Shown piece by piece: positions 10,199-17,629 of a DNA stretch of 64,000 nt (position 1 is its first letter; every line of letters starts with the position of its first letter). The DNA lies in the NCBI RefSeq assembly GCF_000829825.1, contig NZ_JXSL01000030.1, forward strand, positions 565,501 through 629,500, given 5' to 3'. The position numbers and the translations under genes were made by a program. The DNA is from Paramagnetospirillum magnetotacticum MS-1 (GTDB taxonomy: Bacteria; Pseudomonadota; Alphaproteobacteria; Rhodospirillales; Magnetospirillaceae). A model generated the notes under the pieces. It had not been told where the DNA came from, made no database searches, and was given only the letters and a program-made list of their open reading frames with translations.

Positions 10199-10228
10199 CA
10201 CCCGCGCGGAGCCATCCCCGCGCGGGTG
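10199..10228 (-). terminator. Strong hairpin between rpsO and pnp
   Basis: An 11-bp perfect stem, CACCCGCGCGG pairing with CCGCGCGGGTG around an 8-base loop, lies in the 172-bp gap between rpsO and pnp. Downstream on the minus strand is only a weak T-rich run (TGTCCGTATTTG). It could be a partial terminator or the RNase III processing site typical of rpsO-pnp messages in other bacteria. Confidence 0.6.
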
Positions 10229-10272
10229 CATTCCAGGCGACGCCCGGCCTTCGTATCGTCTGCTGGCGGGGA

Positions 10273-10542
10273 TTACTTGCGCAGTCCGAGGCGGCCAATG
10301 AGGCTCTCGTAGCGCTTGTTGTCCTTGGCCTTCAGGTAGTCGAGCATGCGGCGACGCTGGCCGACCATGATCAGCAGGCCGCGACGCGAATGGAAATCCT
10401 TCTTGTGAGACTTCAGGTGCTCGGTCAGGTTGCGGATGCGCTCCGACAGAATGGCGACCTGGACCTCGGCGGAGCCGGTGTCACCTTCCTTGGTCGCATA
10501 TTCCTTGACGAGTTCCTGGGTACGCTCAGCGGTGATCGACAT
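10273..10542 (-). CDS. rpsO: 30S ribosomal protein S15
   Basis: Primary 16S rRNA-binding protein of the 30S platform. The 89-residue sequence is full length, with [34 protein letters not shown] and the C-terminal [20 protein letters not shown] precedes the ATG by seven bases. It starts 9 bp after truB and precedes pnp, the classic truB-rpsO-pnp order. Confidence 0.98.
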   Translation of the reverse strand: MSITAERTQELVKEYATKEGDTGSAEVQVAILSERIRNLTEHLKSHKKDFHSRRGLLIMVGQRRRMLDYLKAKDNKRYESLIGRLGLRK

Positions 10543-10551
10543 CGTATACTC

Positions 10552-11487
10552 CTATTCTTCGGTGAGATTCATGACCCGCACCGGACGGATTTCTCCGCAT
10601 TCGATGCGAACCAACGCCACCAGCCGCTCTGCCTGCATCGCCCGGCACACTGTGCCTTCGACGAGTTCAGCCTGCGGGTGCCGGGAAACCACGTGCGAGA
10701 TTGACACGGGATTACCGCTTCGGAGGCGGCGGGCCTCGCTTTCCGTCAGGGCCAGCGCCGGGATGTCGTCCAGCGCGGTCTCGATGGGAAGCAGAAAGGT
10801 CCAAGGGGCGGGAACTTGACTCAACTCCTCCAGGGATTCAAGGGAAATCGCGTTTTGCTCCGTAAACGGGCCGCAGGCGGTACGCCGCAGAACCGAGACA
10901 TGCCCGACAGTGCCGAGCGCCAGGGCCAGATCGCGGGCGAGCGAACGCACATAGGTGCCCTTGCCGCAATGGACCTGGAAATCGGCATGATCGGAATCGG
11001 GCTGGCCCAGCAGGGTGAAGGAGTGGATGGCGACCCGGCGGGGCTTGATCTCCACCTCTTGCCCGGCGCGGGCCAGATCATAGGCACGCTGGCCGTCGAT
11101 CTTGATGGCGGAAAAGGCGGGCGGGATCTGGTCGATCTCGCCCACAAAGCCGGGCAGAGCCGCCTGAATGGCCTCGGCACTGGGGCGAACCGGCGACGTC
11201 TCGATCACCTCGCTTTCTTTGTCGCAACTGGCCGTGGCCTCGCCCCAGCGCAGCTGGAAGCGGTAGGTCTTGGCCCCATCCATGACGTATTGCACCGTCT
11301 TGGTGGCCTCGCCCAGCGCGATGGGCAGGATGCCCGACGCCAAGGGGTCCAGGGTGCCGCCATGGCCGACCTTGGCGGCGTTGAGGATGCGCTTGACCTT
11401 GGCTACCACCTGGGTGGAGCCGATTCCTAAGGGCTTGTCGATGGCCAGCCAGCCATCGACGGGATCGCCCTTGCGCTTGCGGGCCAT
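10552..11487 (-). CDS. truB: tRNA pseudouridine(55) synthase
   Basis: Makes pseudouridine 55 in the T-loop of tRNAs. The 311-residue protein has the TruB core: DGWLAIDKPLGIGS, then GHGGTLDPLASGILP with the catalytic Asp, YRFQLRWGEAT and a C-terminal PUA-like segment. ATG 11487 (MARKRKGD) gives the family start; the open frame upstream to 11568 covers the hairpin-rich intergenic region and is not coding. In most proteobacteria truB follows rbfA; here rbfA ends at 58523 on the other strand. Confidence 0.95.
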   Translation of the reverse strand: MARKRKGDPVDGWLAIDKPLGIGSTQVVAKVKRILNAAKVGHGGTLDPLASGILPIALGEATKTVQYVMDGAKTYRFQLRWGEATASCDKESEVIETSPVRPSAEAIQAALPGFVGEIDQIPPAFSAIKIDGQRAYDLARAGQEVEIKPRRVAIHSFTLLGQPDSDHADFQVHCGKGTYVRSLARDLALALGTVGHVSVLRRTACGPFTEQNAISLESLEELSQVPAPWTFLLPIETALDDIPALALTESEARRLRSGNPVSISHVVSRHPQAELVEGTVCRAMQAERLVALVRIECGEIRPVRVMNLTEE

Positions 11488-11541
11488 GGAGCAAACTTTC
11501 CTTCCGGTGTTTGGGACTTGCGGGCTGCCGCCCGAACCTGC

Positions 11542-11637
11542 TTGGGGCCTTAAGGCCCCAAACCCCATTCGTTTTCAAAAAAGCGGAGGGTCCGGGAGGC
11601 CTCGGCCTCCCGGTCGGGGTGCGGGGCGAAAGCCCCG
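11542..11637. repeat. Cluster of three perfect hairpins between elbB and truB
   Basis: Three inverted repeats lie in 96 bp: TTGGGGCC-TTAA-GGCCCCAA (11542-11561), CCGGGAGGCC-TC-GGCCTCCCGG (11592-11613) and CGGGGC-GAAA-GCCCCG (11622-11637). On the minus strand the middle stem is followed by CCCTCCGC and then TTTTTT. GGGAGG could alternatively pair with that CCCTCC to make a normal terminator for elbB. Confidence 0.6.
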
Positions 11638-11644
11638 ATTTTCC

Positions 11645-12313
11645 TTAGCGGCCCATCAGCGTCAGCAGGGCCTTGACCGTGTTCTCGGCGCCGTCGGCGA
11701 TCTGGGAGATGGAGGAATCCAGCATATAGCAGGGCGAGGTCACCACCTTGCGTGCCTTGTCCACCACCACGCCGCCGTGACCGGCCTGGGTATGACGTGC
11801 CCCCATGGCCTCGATAGCCTGGGCGGTGCCCTGGTCATTGCCGATGGTGACGTCGATGCCTTGCCCAAAGATCTTGGCCATCAGGGCCGGGGCGATGCAC
11901 AGCGCACCCATGGGCTTGCCCGCCTTGTGCATGGCCCTGACCGCCTTGTCGGTATCGGAATCCACGGCGCAATCGGGACCTTGAGTGGCGAAGGTGCAGA
12001 GATTCTTGGCCGCGCCGAAACCGCCGGGAAAGATCAGGGCGTCGTATTCGGCCGGATCGAATTCGCTCAGCGCCTTGATATTGCCGCGCGCGATGCGCGC
12101 CGATTCCACCAGGACGTTGCGGCTTTCTCCGGCGGCTTCCTGGCCCGTCAGGTGATTGACCACATGCATCTGGGCGCGGTCGGGGGCGAAGCACTGATAG
12201 ACGCCACCCAGTCGGTCGATGGCCAGCAGGGTCAGCACGGCTTCGTGGATCTCGGCGCCGTCATAGACGCCGCAGCCGGAAAGGACGACGGCGAAGCGGG
12301 GTTTGGCGGTCAT
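11645..12313 (-). CDS. elbB: ElbB/GlxI-type DJ-1/PfpI family protein
   Basis: A 222-residue protein of the DJ-1/PfpI superfamily, ElbB branch (linked with isoprenoid synthesis in E. coli and shown there to have glyoxalase activity). Seen in sequence: VLSGCGVYDGAEIHEAV at the N-terminus, ALIFPGGFGAAKNL, and the nucleophile-elbow Cys in GALCIAPA. ATG 12313 has AGGA about six bases upstream (AAAAGGAACCATC); the frame's earlier codons are ignored. It faces the M32 carboxypeptidase gene divergently. Its exact physiological substrate is not shown by the sequence. Confidence 0.9.
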   Translation of the reverse strand: MTAKPRFAVVLSGCGVYDGAEIHEAVLTLLAIDRLGGVYQCFAPDRAQMHVVNHLTGQEAAGESRNVLVESARIARGNIKALSEFDPAEYDALIFPGGFGAAKNLCTFATQGPDCAVDSDTDKAVRAMHKAGKPMGALCIAPALMAKIFGQGIDVTIGNDQGTAQAIEAMGARHTQAGHGGVVVDKARKVVTSPCYMLDSSISQIADGAENTVKALLTLMGR

Positions 12314-12417
12314 GATGGTTCCTTTTCCTCCCACGGAAATTTCCTCGTTATTATACGATTCCCCAAGGCAAGGGCCATGGTCTATCGTTTCCTTTCCCTC
12401 GACACCAAGTGAGTCCC

Positions 12418-13914
12418 ATGAGCACCAACCCGGCCTACGCCACCCTGGAAGCCCGCTTCCGCAAGATGAACTCCGTCGCCGAGGCGCTGTCGGTCCTGTC
12501 TTGGGACATGGCGACCATGATGCCCGAGGGCGGCGCCGAGATGCGCGCCGAGCAAGTCGCCACCCTGCGCGGCATCAATCACGAACAGATCACCGCGCCC
12601 GATATGGGCGAACTCCTGGAAAGCGCGGCGGCCAAGCCGCTGGATGAGTGGCAGGCGGCCAATCTGCGCGAGATGCGCCGCGACTGGATTCACGCAAGCG
12701 CCCTGCCCGCCGATCTGGTCGATGCCCAGGCGCGGGCCGAATCCGCCTGCGAGATGGTCTGGCGCCAGGCCCGCCCGGCGGGCGATTTCAAGGCCGTGCT
12801 GCCCGCCATGAAGGTCCTGCTGGGTCTGGTGCGCGAAGTCGGCCACGTCAAGGCGGACGCGCTGGGCGTTTCCATCTACGACGCGCTCTTGGACCAGTAC
12901 GAGCCCCTGGGCCGTTCGGCGGAAATCGACGCGGTCTTCGATCCGCTGGAAAAGTTCCTACCCGGCTTTATCGGCGAGGTTCTGGACGTCCAGAATTCCC
13001 GCCCGCCGGTCATCGCGGCGGACGGCCCCTTCCCCACCGACCGGCAGAAGGCCCTGGGCATCCGCCTGATGGAGGTTCTGGGTTTTGACTTCCGCCACGG
13101 CCGTCTGGACGTGTCGCATCATCCGTTCTGCGGCGGCTATCCCGGCGATATCCGGGTCACCACCCGCTATAACGAGGACGACTTCGCCCCGGCCATGATG
13201 GGCGTGCTGCACGAGACCGGCCATGCGCTTTACGAGTTCGGCCTGCCTTCGGGCCATTGGCGGCCCCAGCCGGTGGGACGTTCGCGCGGCATGGTGGTGC
13301 ACGAATCGCAAAGCCTGCTCATGGAGATGCAGGCCTGCCGCTCCGAGGAATTCGCGGGCTTCCTCTCGCCCCTGCTCAAAAGCACCTTCGGCACCGAGGG
13401 CCCGGCCTGGGAGCCCGACAACATCTACCGGCGCGGCAAGAGGGTCAGCCGCGGTTTCATCCGGGTGGAGGCCGACGAGGTCACCTATCCCGCCCATGTC
13501 ATCATCCGCTATCGCCTGGAAAAGGCGCTGATCGAGGGGCGGATGGAGTTGGAGGACCTGCCGTCGGCTTGGAACGAGGGGTATGAGCGGCTGCTGGGCA
13601 TTACGCCCCCCGACGACCGGCTGGGCTGTCTTCAGGATATCCACTGGTATGGCGGCGCCTGGGGCTATTTCCCCACCTATACGCTGGGCGCCATGACCGC
13701 CGCCCAGTTGTTCGACACGGCCCGCAATGCCGACCCGGAAGTGATGAAGGGTCTGGCGGGGGGTGATTTCCGGCCGCTGCTGGGCTGGCTGCGCGCCAAT
13801 GTCCATTCCAAGGGCTCAAAGCTGTCGACGCGCGACCTGATGATCCAGGCCACCGGACGCCCCCTCGACCCTGCGGTGTTCGAGGCCCATCTGCGGCGGC
13901 GCTATCTGGGTTGA
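12418..13914 (+). CDS. M32 family carboxypeptidase (carboxypeptidase Taq type)
   Basis: Zinc metallocarboxypeptidase releasing C-terminal residues from peptides; cytosolic. The 498-residue length is normal for the family. The zinc motif HETGH lies near residue 265 in GVLHETGHALYEFGLP, followed by SRGMVVHESQSLLME with the third ligand region. Other conserved segments are WDMATMMP near the N-terminus and NEGYERLLGI near the C-terminus. The start may be ATG 12418 or GTG 12409; neither has a strong Shine-Dalgarno. It stands alone, with its 3' end 24 bp before the tandem small genes. Confidence 0.93.
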   Translation: MSTNPAYATLEARFRKMNSVAEALSVLSWDMATMMPEGGAEMRAEQVATLRGINHEQITAPDMGELLESAAAKPLDEWQAANLREMRRDWIHASALPADLVDAQARAESACEMVWRQARPAGDFKAVLPAMKVLLGLVREVGHVKADALGVSIYDALLDQYEPLGRSAEIDAVFDPLEKFLPGFIGEVLDVQNSRPPVIAADGPFPTDRQKALGIRLMEVLGFDFRHGRLDVSHHPFCGGYPGDIRVTTRYNEDDFAPAMMGVLHETGHALYEFGLPSGHWRPQPVGRSRGMVVHESQSLLMEMQACRSEEFAGFLSPLLKSTFGTEGPAWEPDNIYRRGKRVSRGFIRVEADEVTYPAHVIIRYRLEKALIEGRMELEDLPSAWNEGYERLLGITPPDDRLGCLQDIHWYGGAWGYFPTYTLGAMTAAQLFDTARNADPEVMKGLAGGDFRPLLGWLRANVHSKGSKLSTRDLMIQATGRPLDPAVFEAHLRRRYLG

Positions 13915-13938
13915 CCACTTTGGAGTAGACTCAAGCCC

Positions 13939-14244
13939 ATGCTCGGCTGGCTGTCCCGTCTGGTCCTGGACAAGCGGGCGCGCGAGGCGTTGAAACGCCC
14001 GGCGTCCAATGCTGTGGCGCGCCCGAAGGCATCCACCCCCAGGGCAAAGGAACGCGACCCCGCCACCGCCTTGGCCGAGGCGGAGGAACGCATGAAGCGC
14101 CTGCCGCCGGAAAAGGCCCAGTTGATCCGCTCGGCCATGCTGGTGCACCGGGCGCGGCAATCGGTGCTGGCCAATCTTTCCGACGAGGAGCGGGCCAAGC
14201 TCAATCAGGTGGCGCTGAAGGCGCTGCTGGGGGAAAGTTCGTGA
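13939..14244 (+). CDS. Small protein of unknown function, tandem paralogue A
   Basis: A 101-residue, highly charged protein. The last about 45 residues (LIRSAMLVHRARQ, LSDEERAKLNQVALKALL) align with the same part of the next gene (LLKRAQEVHRAKR, LSDEDRAKLVSMAILTFL), so the two are paralogues. The N-terminal half is basic and probably disordered. The stop overlaps the next ATG (TGATG), implying translational coupling, and meaB follows. No domain was recognised; it could be a regulator or assembly factor, but nothing in the sequence shows that. Confidence 0.75.
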   Translation: MLGWLSRLVLDKRAREALKRPASNAVARPKASTPRAKERDPATALAEAEERMKRLPPEKAQLIRSAMLVHRARQSVLANLSDEERAKLNQVALKALLGESS

Positions 14245-14507
14245 TGTTCGGCTTCCTCAAATCCCTGTTCGCCGAGGAAAAATCCAAGCCCAAGGCCAAG
14301 CCGAAATCGGCCGCGGCGCCCAAACCCATGACCAAACCCGCCCCCGGCTCCGAACGCGCCGAACTGCTCAAGCGCGCCCAGGAGGTCCACCGGGCCAAGC
14401 GCAAGATCCTCGACCATCTGTCGGACGAGGACCGCGCCAAGCTGGTGAGCATGGCCATCCTCACCTTTCTCAACCAGGGCCGCGAGCCCGACGACAAGAA
14501 GAGATAA
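14244..14507 (+). CDS. Small protein of unknown function, tandem paralogue B
   Basis: An 87-residue protein: a short hydrophobic start (MFGFLKSLF), a Lys/Pro/Ala linker, and a helical C-terminal half shared with paralogue A around VHRAK and HLSDEDRAKL. GGGGAAAG precedes the ATG; a GTG three bases earlier is the alternative start. It overlaps paralogue A by one base, and meaB begins 8 bp after its stop, so the three genes look like one transcript. Function unknown. Confidence 0.75.
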   Translation: MFGFLKSLFAEEKSKPKAKPKSAAAPKPMTKPAPGSERAELLKRAQEVHRAKRKILDHLSDEDRAKLVSMAILTFLNQGREPDDKKR

Positions 14508-14515
14508 GTCCTCCC

Positions 14516-15505
14516 GTGAGCACTTCCCCCGATCCCAAGGCCTTGGCCTCCGGCGTGCTGGCTGGCGAGCGCCGCGCCCTGGCCCGCGCCATCACCTTGA
14601 TCGAATCCACCCGGCCCGACCACCGCGAGGCGGCCGAGGCGCTGATGCACGAACTGCTGCCCCATACGGGACGCTCGGTGCGCATCGGCATCACCGGCGT
14701 GCCGGGGGCTGGCAAGAGCACCTTCATCGAAAGCTTCGGCCTGCATGTGCTGGAGATGGGCAAGCGCCCGGCCGTTCTGGCCGTCGACCCGTCCAGCCCC
14801 CGCTCGGGCGGCTCCATCCTGGGCGACAAGACCCGCATGGAGGATCTGTCCAAGGATGCCCGCGCCTTCATCCGCCCCAGCCCGTCGGGCTGCACGCTGG
14901 GCGGCGTGGCGCGCCGCACCCGCGAGGCCATGCTGGTCTGCGAGGCGGCGGGCTTCGATGTCATCGTGGTCGAGACCGTGGGCGTCGGCCAATCCGAGAC
15001 GGCGGTGGCCGATATGGTGGACATGTTCCTCCTCGTCCTGGTGCCGGGCGGCGGCGATGAATTGCAGGGCATCAAGAAGGGCATCGTCGAATTGGCCGAC
15101 GCCATCATCGTCAACAAGGCCGATGGCGACTTGGCCGCCGCTGCGGCCCGGGCCGCCCGCGACTACAAGAACGCCCTGCACCTGCTGGCGCCCGCCTCGC
15201 CCCATTGGACCGTGCCGGTGCTGACCTGCTCGGCCCTGGCGCGGTCGGGAATTGACGAGGTGTGGGCCACCATCGCATCTCACCACGACACCATGGACAA
15301 GGCCGGGGCCCTGGCCGAACGCCGCGCCGCCCAGGCCCATGCCTGGATGTGGAACGAAGTGTCCGAGACCCTGCTTCAATCCTTGCGCGACGATCCCAGG
15401 GTCGAATTGATGCTGCCCGAGATGGAACGTGGCGTCGCCGCCGGGCGCATGGCGCCGGGCTCGGCGGCCCGCCAACTGGTCCGCACCTTCCGCGGACAAC
15501 GCTGA
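14516..15505 (+). CDS. meaB: MeaB/ArgK-family GTPase, methylmalonyl-CoA mutase chaperone
   Basis: G3E P-loop GTPase that protects and reloads adenosylcobalamin-dependent methylmalonyl-CoA mutase. The 329-residue protein has Walker A GVPGAGKST (about residue 62), switch and base-recognition elements AVDPSSPRSGGSILGDKTRM, the ETVGVGQSE segment, and NKADGD for guanine specificity. It starts with GTG. The mutase genes are not in the window. It is preceded by two small unknown genes and followed by the cheZ-like gene after 82 bp. Confidence 0.93.
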   Translation: MSTSPDPKALASGVLAGERRALARAITLIESTRPDHREAAEALMHELLPHTGRSVRIGITGVPGAGKSTFIESFGLHVLEMGKRPAVLAVDPSSPRSGGSILGDKTRMEDLSKDARAFIRPSPSGCTLGGVARRTREAMLVCEAAGFDVIVVETVGVGQSETAVADMVDMFLLVLVPGGGDELQGIKKGIVELADAIIVNKADGDLAAAAARAARDYKNALHLLAPASPHWTVPVLTCSALARSGIDEVWATIASHHDTMDKAGALAERRAAQAHAWMWNEVSETLLQSLRDDPRVELMLPEMERGVAAGRMAPGSAARQLVRTFRGQR

Positions 15506-15587
15506 CGTCACTCTATGTCACAGGGATGGGCCTTGGCGTCGTCGCGATAAACAGGCTATCCTCTGGGTTCAGTATGAAGGTAACGGA

Positions 15588-16160
15588 ATGAACATGCGGG
15601 CACCGATCTCCGAGAGCGGCCTCCTCAAGAGGGAGTTGGTGGGGCTGTTCGGCCACCTCCAGAAAATTCGAACCGAACTGGCCGCCCTCAATCCGCCAGG
15701 TGCCACCGACCATTTCGGCAGCATGTCGGAACAGTTGGACGCCATCGTCGGCGCCACGGAAAGCGCCACCAATACGATTATGGAAAGCATGGAGACCATC
15801 AGCGAGCTGATGTGCGAGGCCCGCGCCGCCGCCGTCGATAACCAGCCGCTGACCCAGGTCTTCGACAAGGTGGAAGACCGGGTCAATCAGGTGTTCGAGG
15901 CCTGCTCGTTCCAAGACATCACCGGCCAGCGCATCTCCAAGATCGTCAACTCCATGAAATTCGTCGAGGACCGCATCAAGGCCGTCATCCTTACCTGGGG
16001 CAAGGACGAGCTGACCAAGGTGGTGGTGGAGATCAAGAAGGAAGAGGTCGATCCCGACAAGGCGCTGCTGCACGGGCCCCAGCTGCCCGGCCAGGGCGTG
16101 TCCCAGGCCGATGTGGACCGCATGCTGGGCCAGGACGCCATCGACAAGCTGTTCGGCTAA
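15588..16160 (+). CDS. cheZ: CheZ-like CheY phosphatase
   Basis: A 190-residue helical protein with the CheZ active-site signature FEACSFQDITGQRISKIV near residue 105 (Asp and Gln for CheY-P hydrolysis) and a C-terminal helix ending DVDRMLGQDAIDKLFG, suited to docking on CheY. AAGG lies eight bases before ATG 15588; the longer open frame from 15429 overlaps meaB and is not used. No other chemotaxis gene is adjacent, so its CheY partner lies elsewhere. Some family members act on receivers outside classical chemotaxis. Confidence 0.85.
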   Translation: MNMRAPISESGLLKRELVGLFGHLQKIRTELAALNPPGATDHFGSMSEQLDAIVGATESATNTIMESMETISELMCEARAAAVDNQPLTQVFDKVEDRVNQVFEACSFQDITGQRISKIVNSMKFVEDRIKAVILTWGKDELTKVVVEIKKEEVDPDKALLHGPQLPGQGVSQADVDRMLGQDAIDKLFG

Positions 16161-16172
16161 GGCTTTCCAAAC

Positions 16173-17621
16173 CTACTGCCGCCAAAAGGCGGGGACAAAC
16201 AGCACCAGCACGGTGAACAGTTCCAGACGTCCCACCAGCATGCCCAGGCACAGCAAGGCCTTGGCCAGGTCGGGCAATCCGGCATAGGACCCCCCGGGAC
16301 CGATTTCCGGCCCCAGGCCCGGCCCCAGATTGGCCAGGGCCGAGGCCGCCCCCGATACCGCCGTGACGAAATCGAGCCCCAGGAAGGCCAGCGACATGGC
16401 CAGCATGGCGAAGCTCAGCGCATAGACGAACAGGAATCCCATCACCGAGCCCAGCACGCCTTCGGGAATGGTGCGCCGGTTGAAGGTGGCGATCAGCACC
16501 GCATGGGGCCGCAGCAAGCGGCGGATCTGCATCAAGGCGTCGGCGAACAGGAACTGGAAGCGGAAGACCTTGATGCCGCCGCTGGTCGAACCGGCACAGC
16601 CTCCGACAAAGGCCAGGAAGAACAGGATGGCGGCGGGCATGCCGCCCCAATTGCCGTATTCCAGGGTGAAATGGCCGGTCCCGGTCATCACCGACACCAC
16701 GGTCAGCGCTCCATGACGCAACGCGTCCAACGGCGCCAGCCCCCGGCTGGTCACCAGCCAGGATGATACGCCCAGGGTACCCAGGGCCAGCAGGGCGAAA
16801 TACCAGCGCAGCTGATGATCACGCAGCACCACTTTGCGGTTGCCGCGCAGGAAATGGAAGAACAGCAGGAAGGGCATGCCGCCCAGGATCATGCCGAAGG
16901 TGATCAGCACGGTAATGGCGCCGCTGTCGAAATGGCCGATGGAGGCGTCCGAGGTCGACGCGCCCGAGGTGGAAATGGTGCCCATGGCGTGGACCAGGGC
17001 CTCGAACCCGCTCATTCCCGCCACCCACAGGGCCAGGGCCAGCAATCCGGTGGCGCCGCAATAGCCCGCCAGGATGGAAAGCGCGATGCGCCGCCCGCGC
17101 GAGGTGGCGCGTTCGGCCGGACCCGGCACTTCCACACGGAACATCTGCATGCCGCCCACCGCCAGATCGGGGAGAACGGCGATGGCCAGGGCGATGACGC
17201 CGATACCACCCAGCCAGCCCAGCAGAGCCCGCCACAGCAGCAAACCACGCGGCAGGACGTCCAGGCCCTTGATCACGGTGGCGCTGGTGGTGGTCAGTCC
17301 GGCGGTGGCCTCGAACACCGCATCCATCACCGACAATTGCAGCGGGCCGTAGATCAGGGGAAGGGCGGCGAACAGGGCGGGCACCGCAAAGCCGAAGGTG
17401 GCCGACAGATAGGTCTGGCGGACGCTGCGCTTTTGCTGGGGCGTGCGGGTCCCCAGCAACAGGGCCAGGCCGAAGAACAAGGTCATGCCCGACGACGTGG
17501 CGAAGACCCGCCATTCCTCGTGCCCATCGCGGAAATCGATCACGGCGGGCAGCCACATGGCGGCCGCCAGGATGCAGACCAGGGTGCCGACGATGGAAAG
17601 GACTGGGCGAATATCGATCAT
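16173..17621 (-). CDS. TrkH/KtrB-type cation channel, copy with Ser in first filter loop
   Basis: A 482-residue inner-membrane protein of the TrkH superfamily with four M1-P-M2 repeats. The four filter loops read GLTTTSATV, STSGASTSD, MTGTGHFTLEY and GGCAGSTSGGIKV. The first has Ser (AGC at nucleotide level) where K+-selective members have Gly; the sister gene upstream has Gly. In plant HKT transporters a Ser at this site goes with Na+ selectivity, so this copy may carry Na+ or be unselective (inference). It starts 8 bp after the sister gene and has exactly the same length, so it arose by tandem duplication. No TrkA/KtrA gating subunit is nearby. Confidence 0.9.
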   Translation of the reverse strand: MIDIRPVLSIVGTLVCILAAAMWLPAVIDFRDGHEEWRVFATSSGMTLFFGLALLLGTRTPQQKRSVRQTYLSATFGFAVPALFAALPLIYGPLQLSVMDAVFEATAGLTTTSATVIKGLDVLPRGLLLWRALLGWLGGIGVIALAIAVLPDLAVGGMQMFRVEVPGPAERATSRGRRIALSILAGYCGATGLLALALWVAGMSGFEALVHAMGTISTSGASTSDASIGHFDSGAITVLITFGMILGGMPFLLFFHFLRGNRKVVLRDHQLRWYFALLALGTLGVSSWLVTSRGLAPLDALRHGALTVVSVMTGTGHFTLEYGNWGGMPAAILFFLAFVGGCAGSTSGGIKVFRFQFLFADALMQIRRLLRPHAVLIATFNRRTIPEGVLGSVMGFLFVYALSFAMLAMSLAFLGLDFVTAVSGAASALANLGPGLGPEIGPGGSYAGLPDLAKALLCLGMLVGRLELFTVLVLFVPAFWRQ

Positions 17622-17629
17622 GGCTGCCG

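Noticed and set aside
8469-10301. 610-codon plus-strand open frame opposite pnp
   Set aside because: Antisense shadow of a GC-rich conserved gene; His/Gly/Asp-rich composition typical of such shadows, no recognisable domain.
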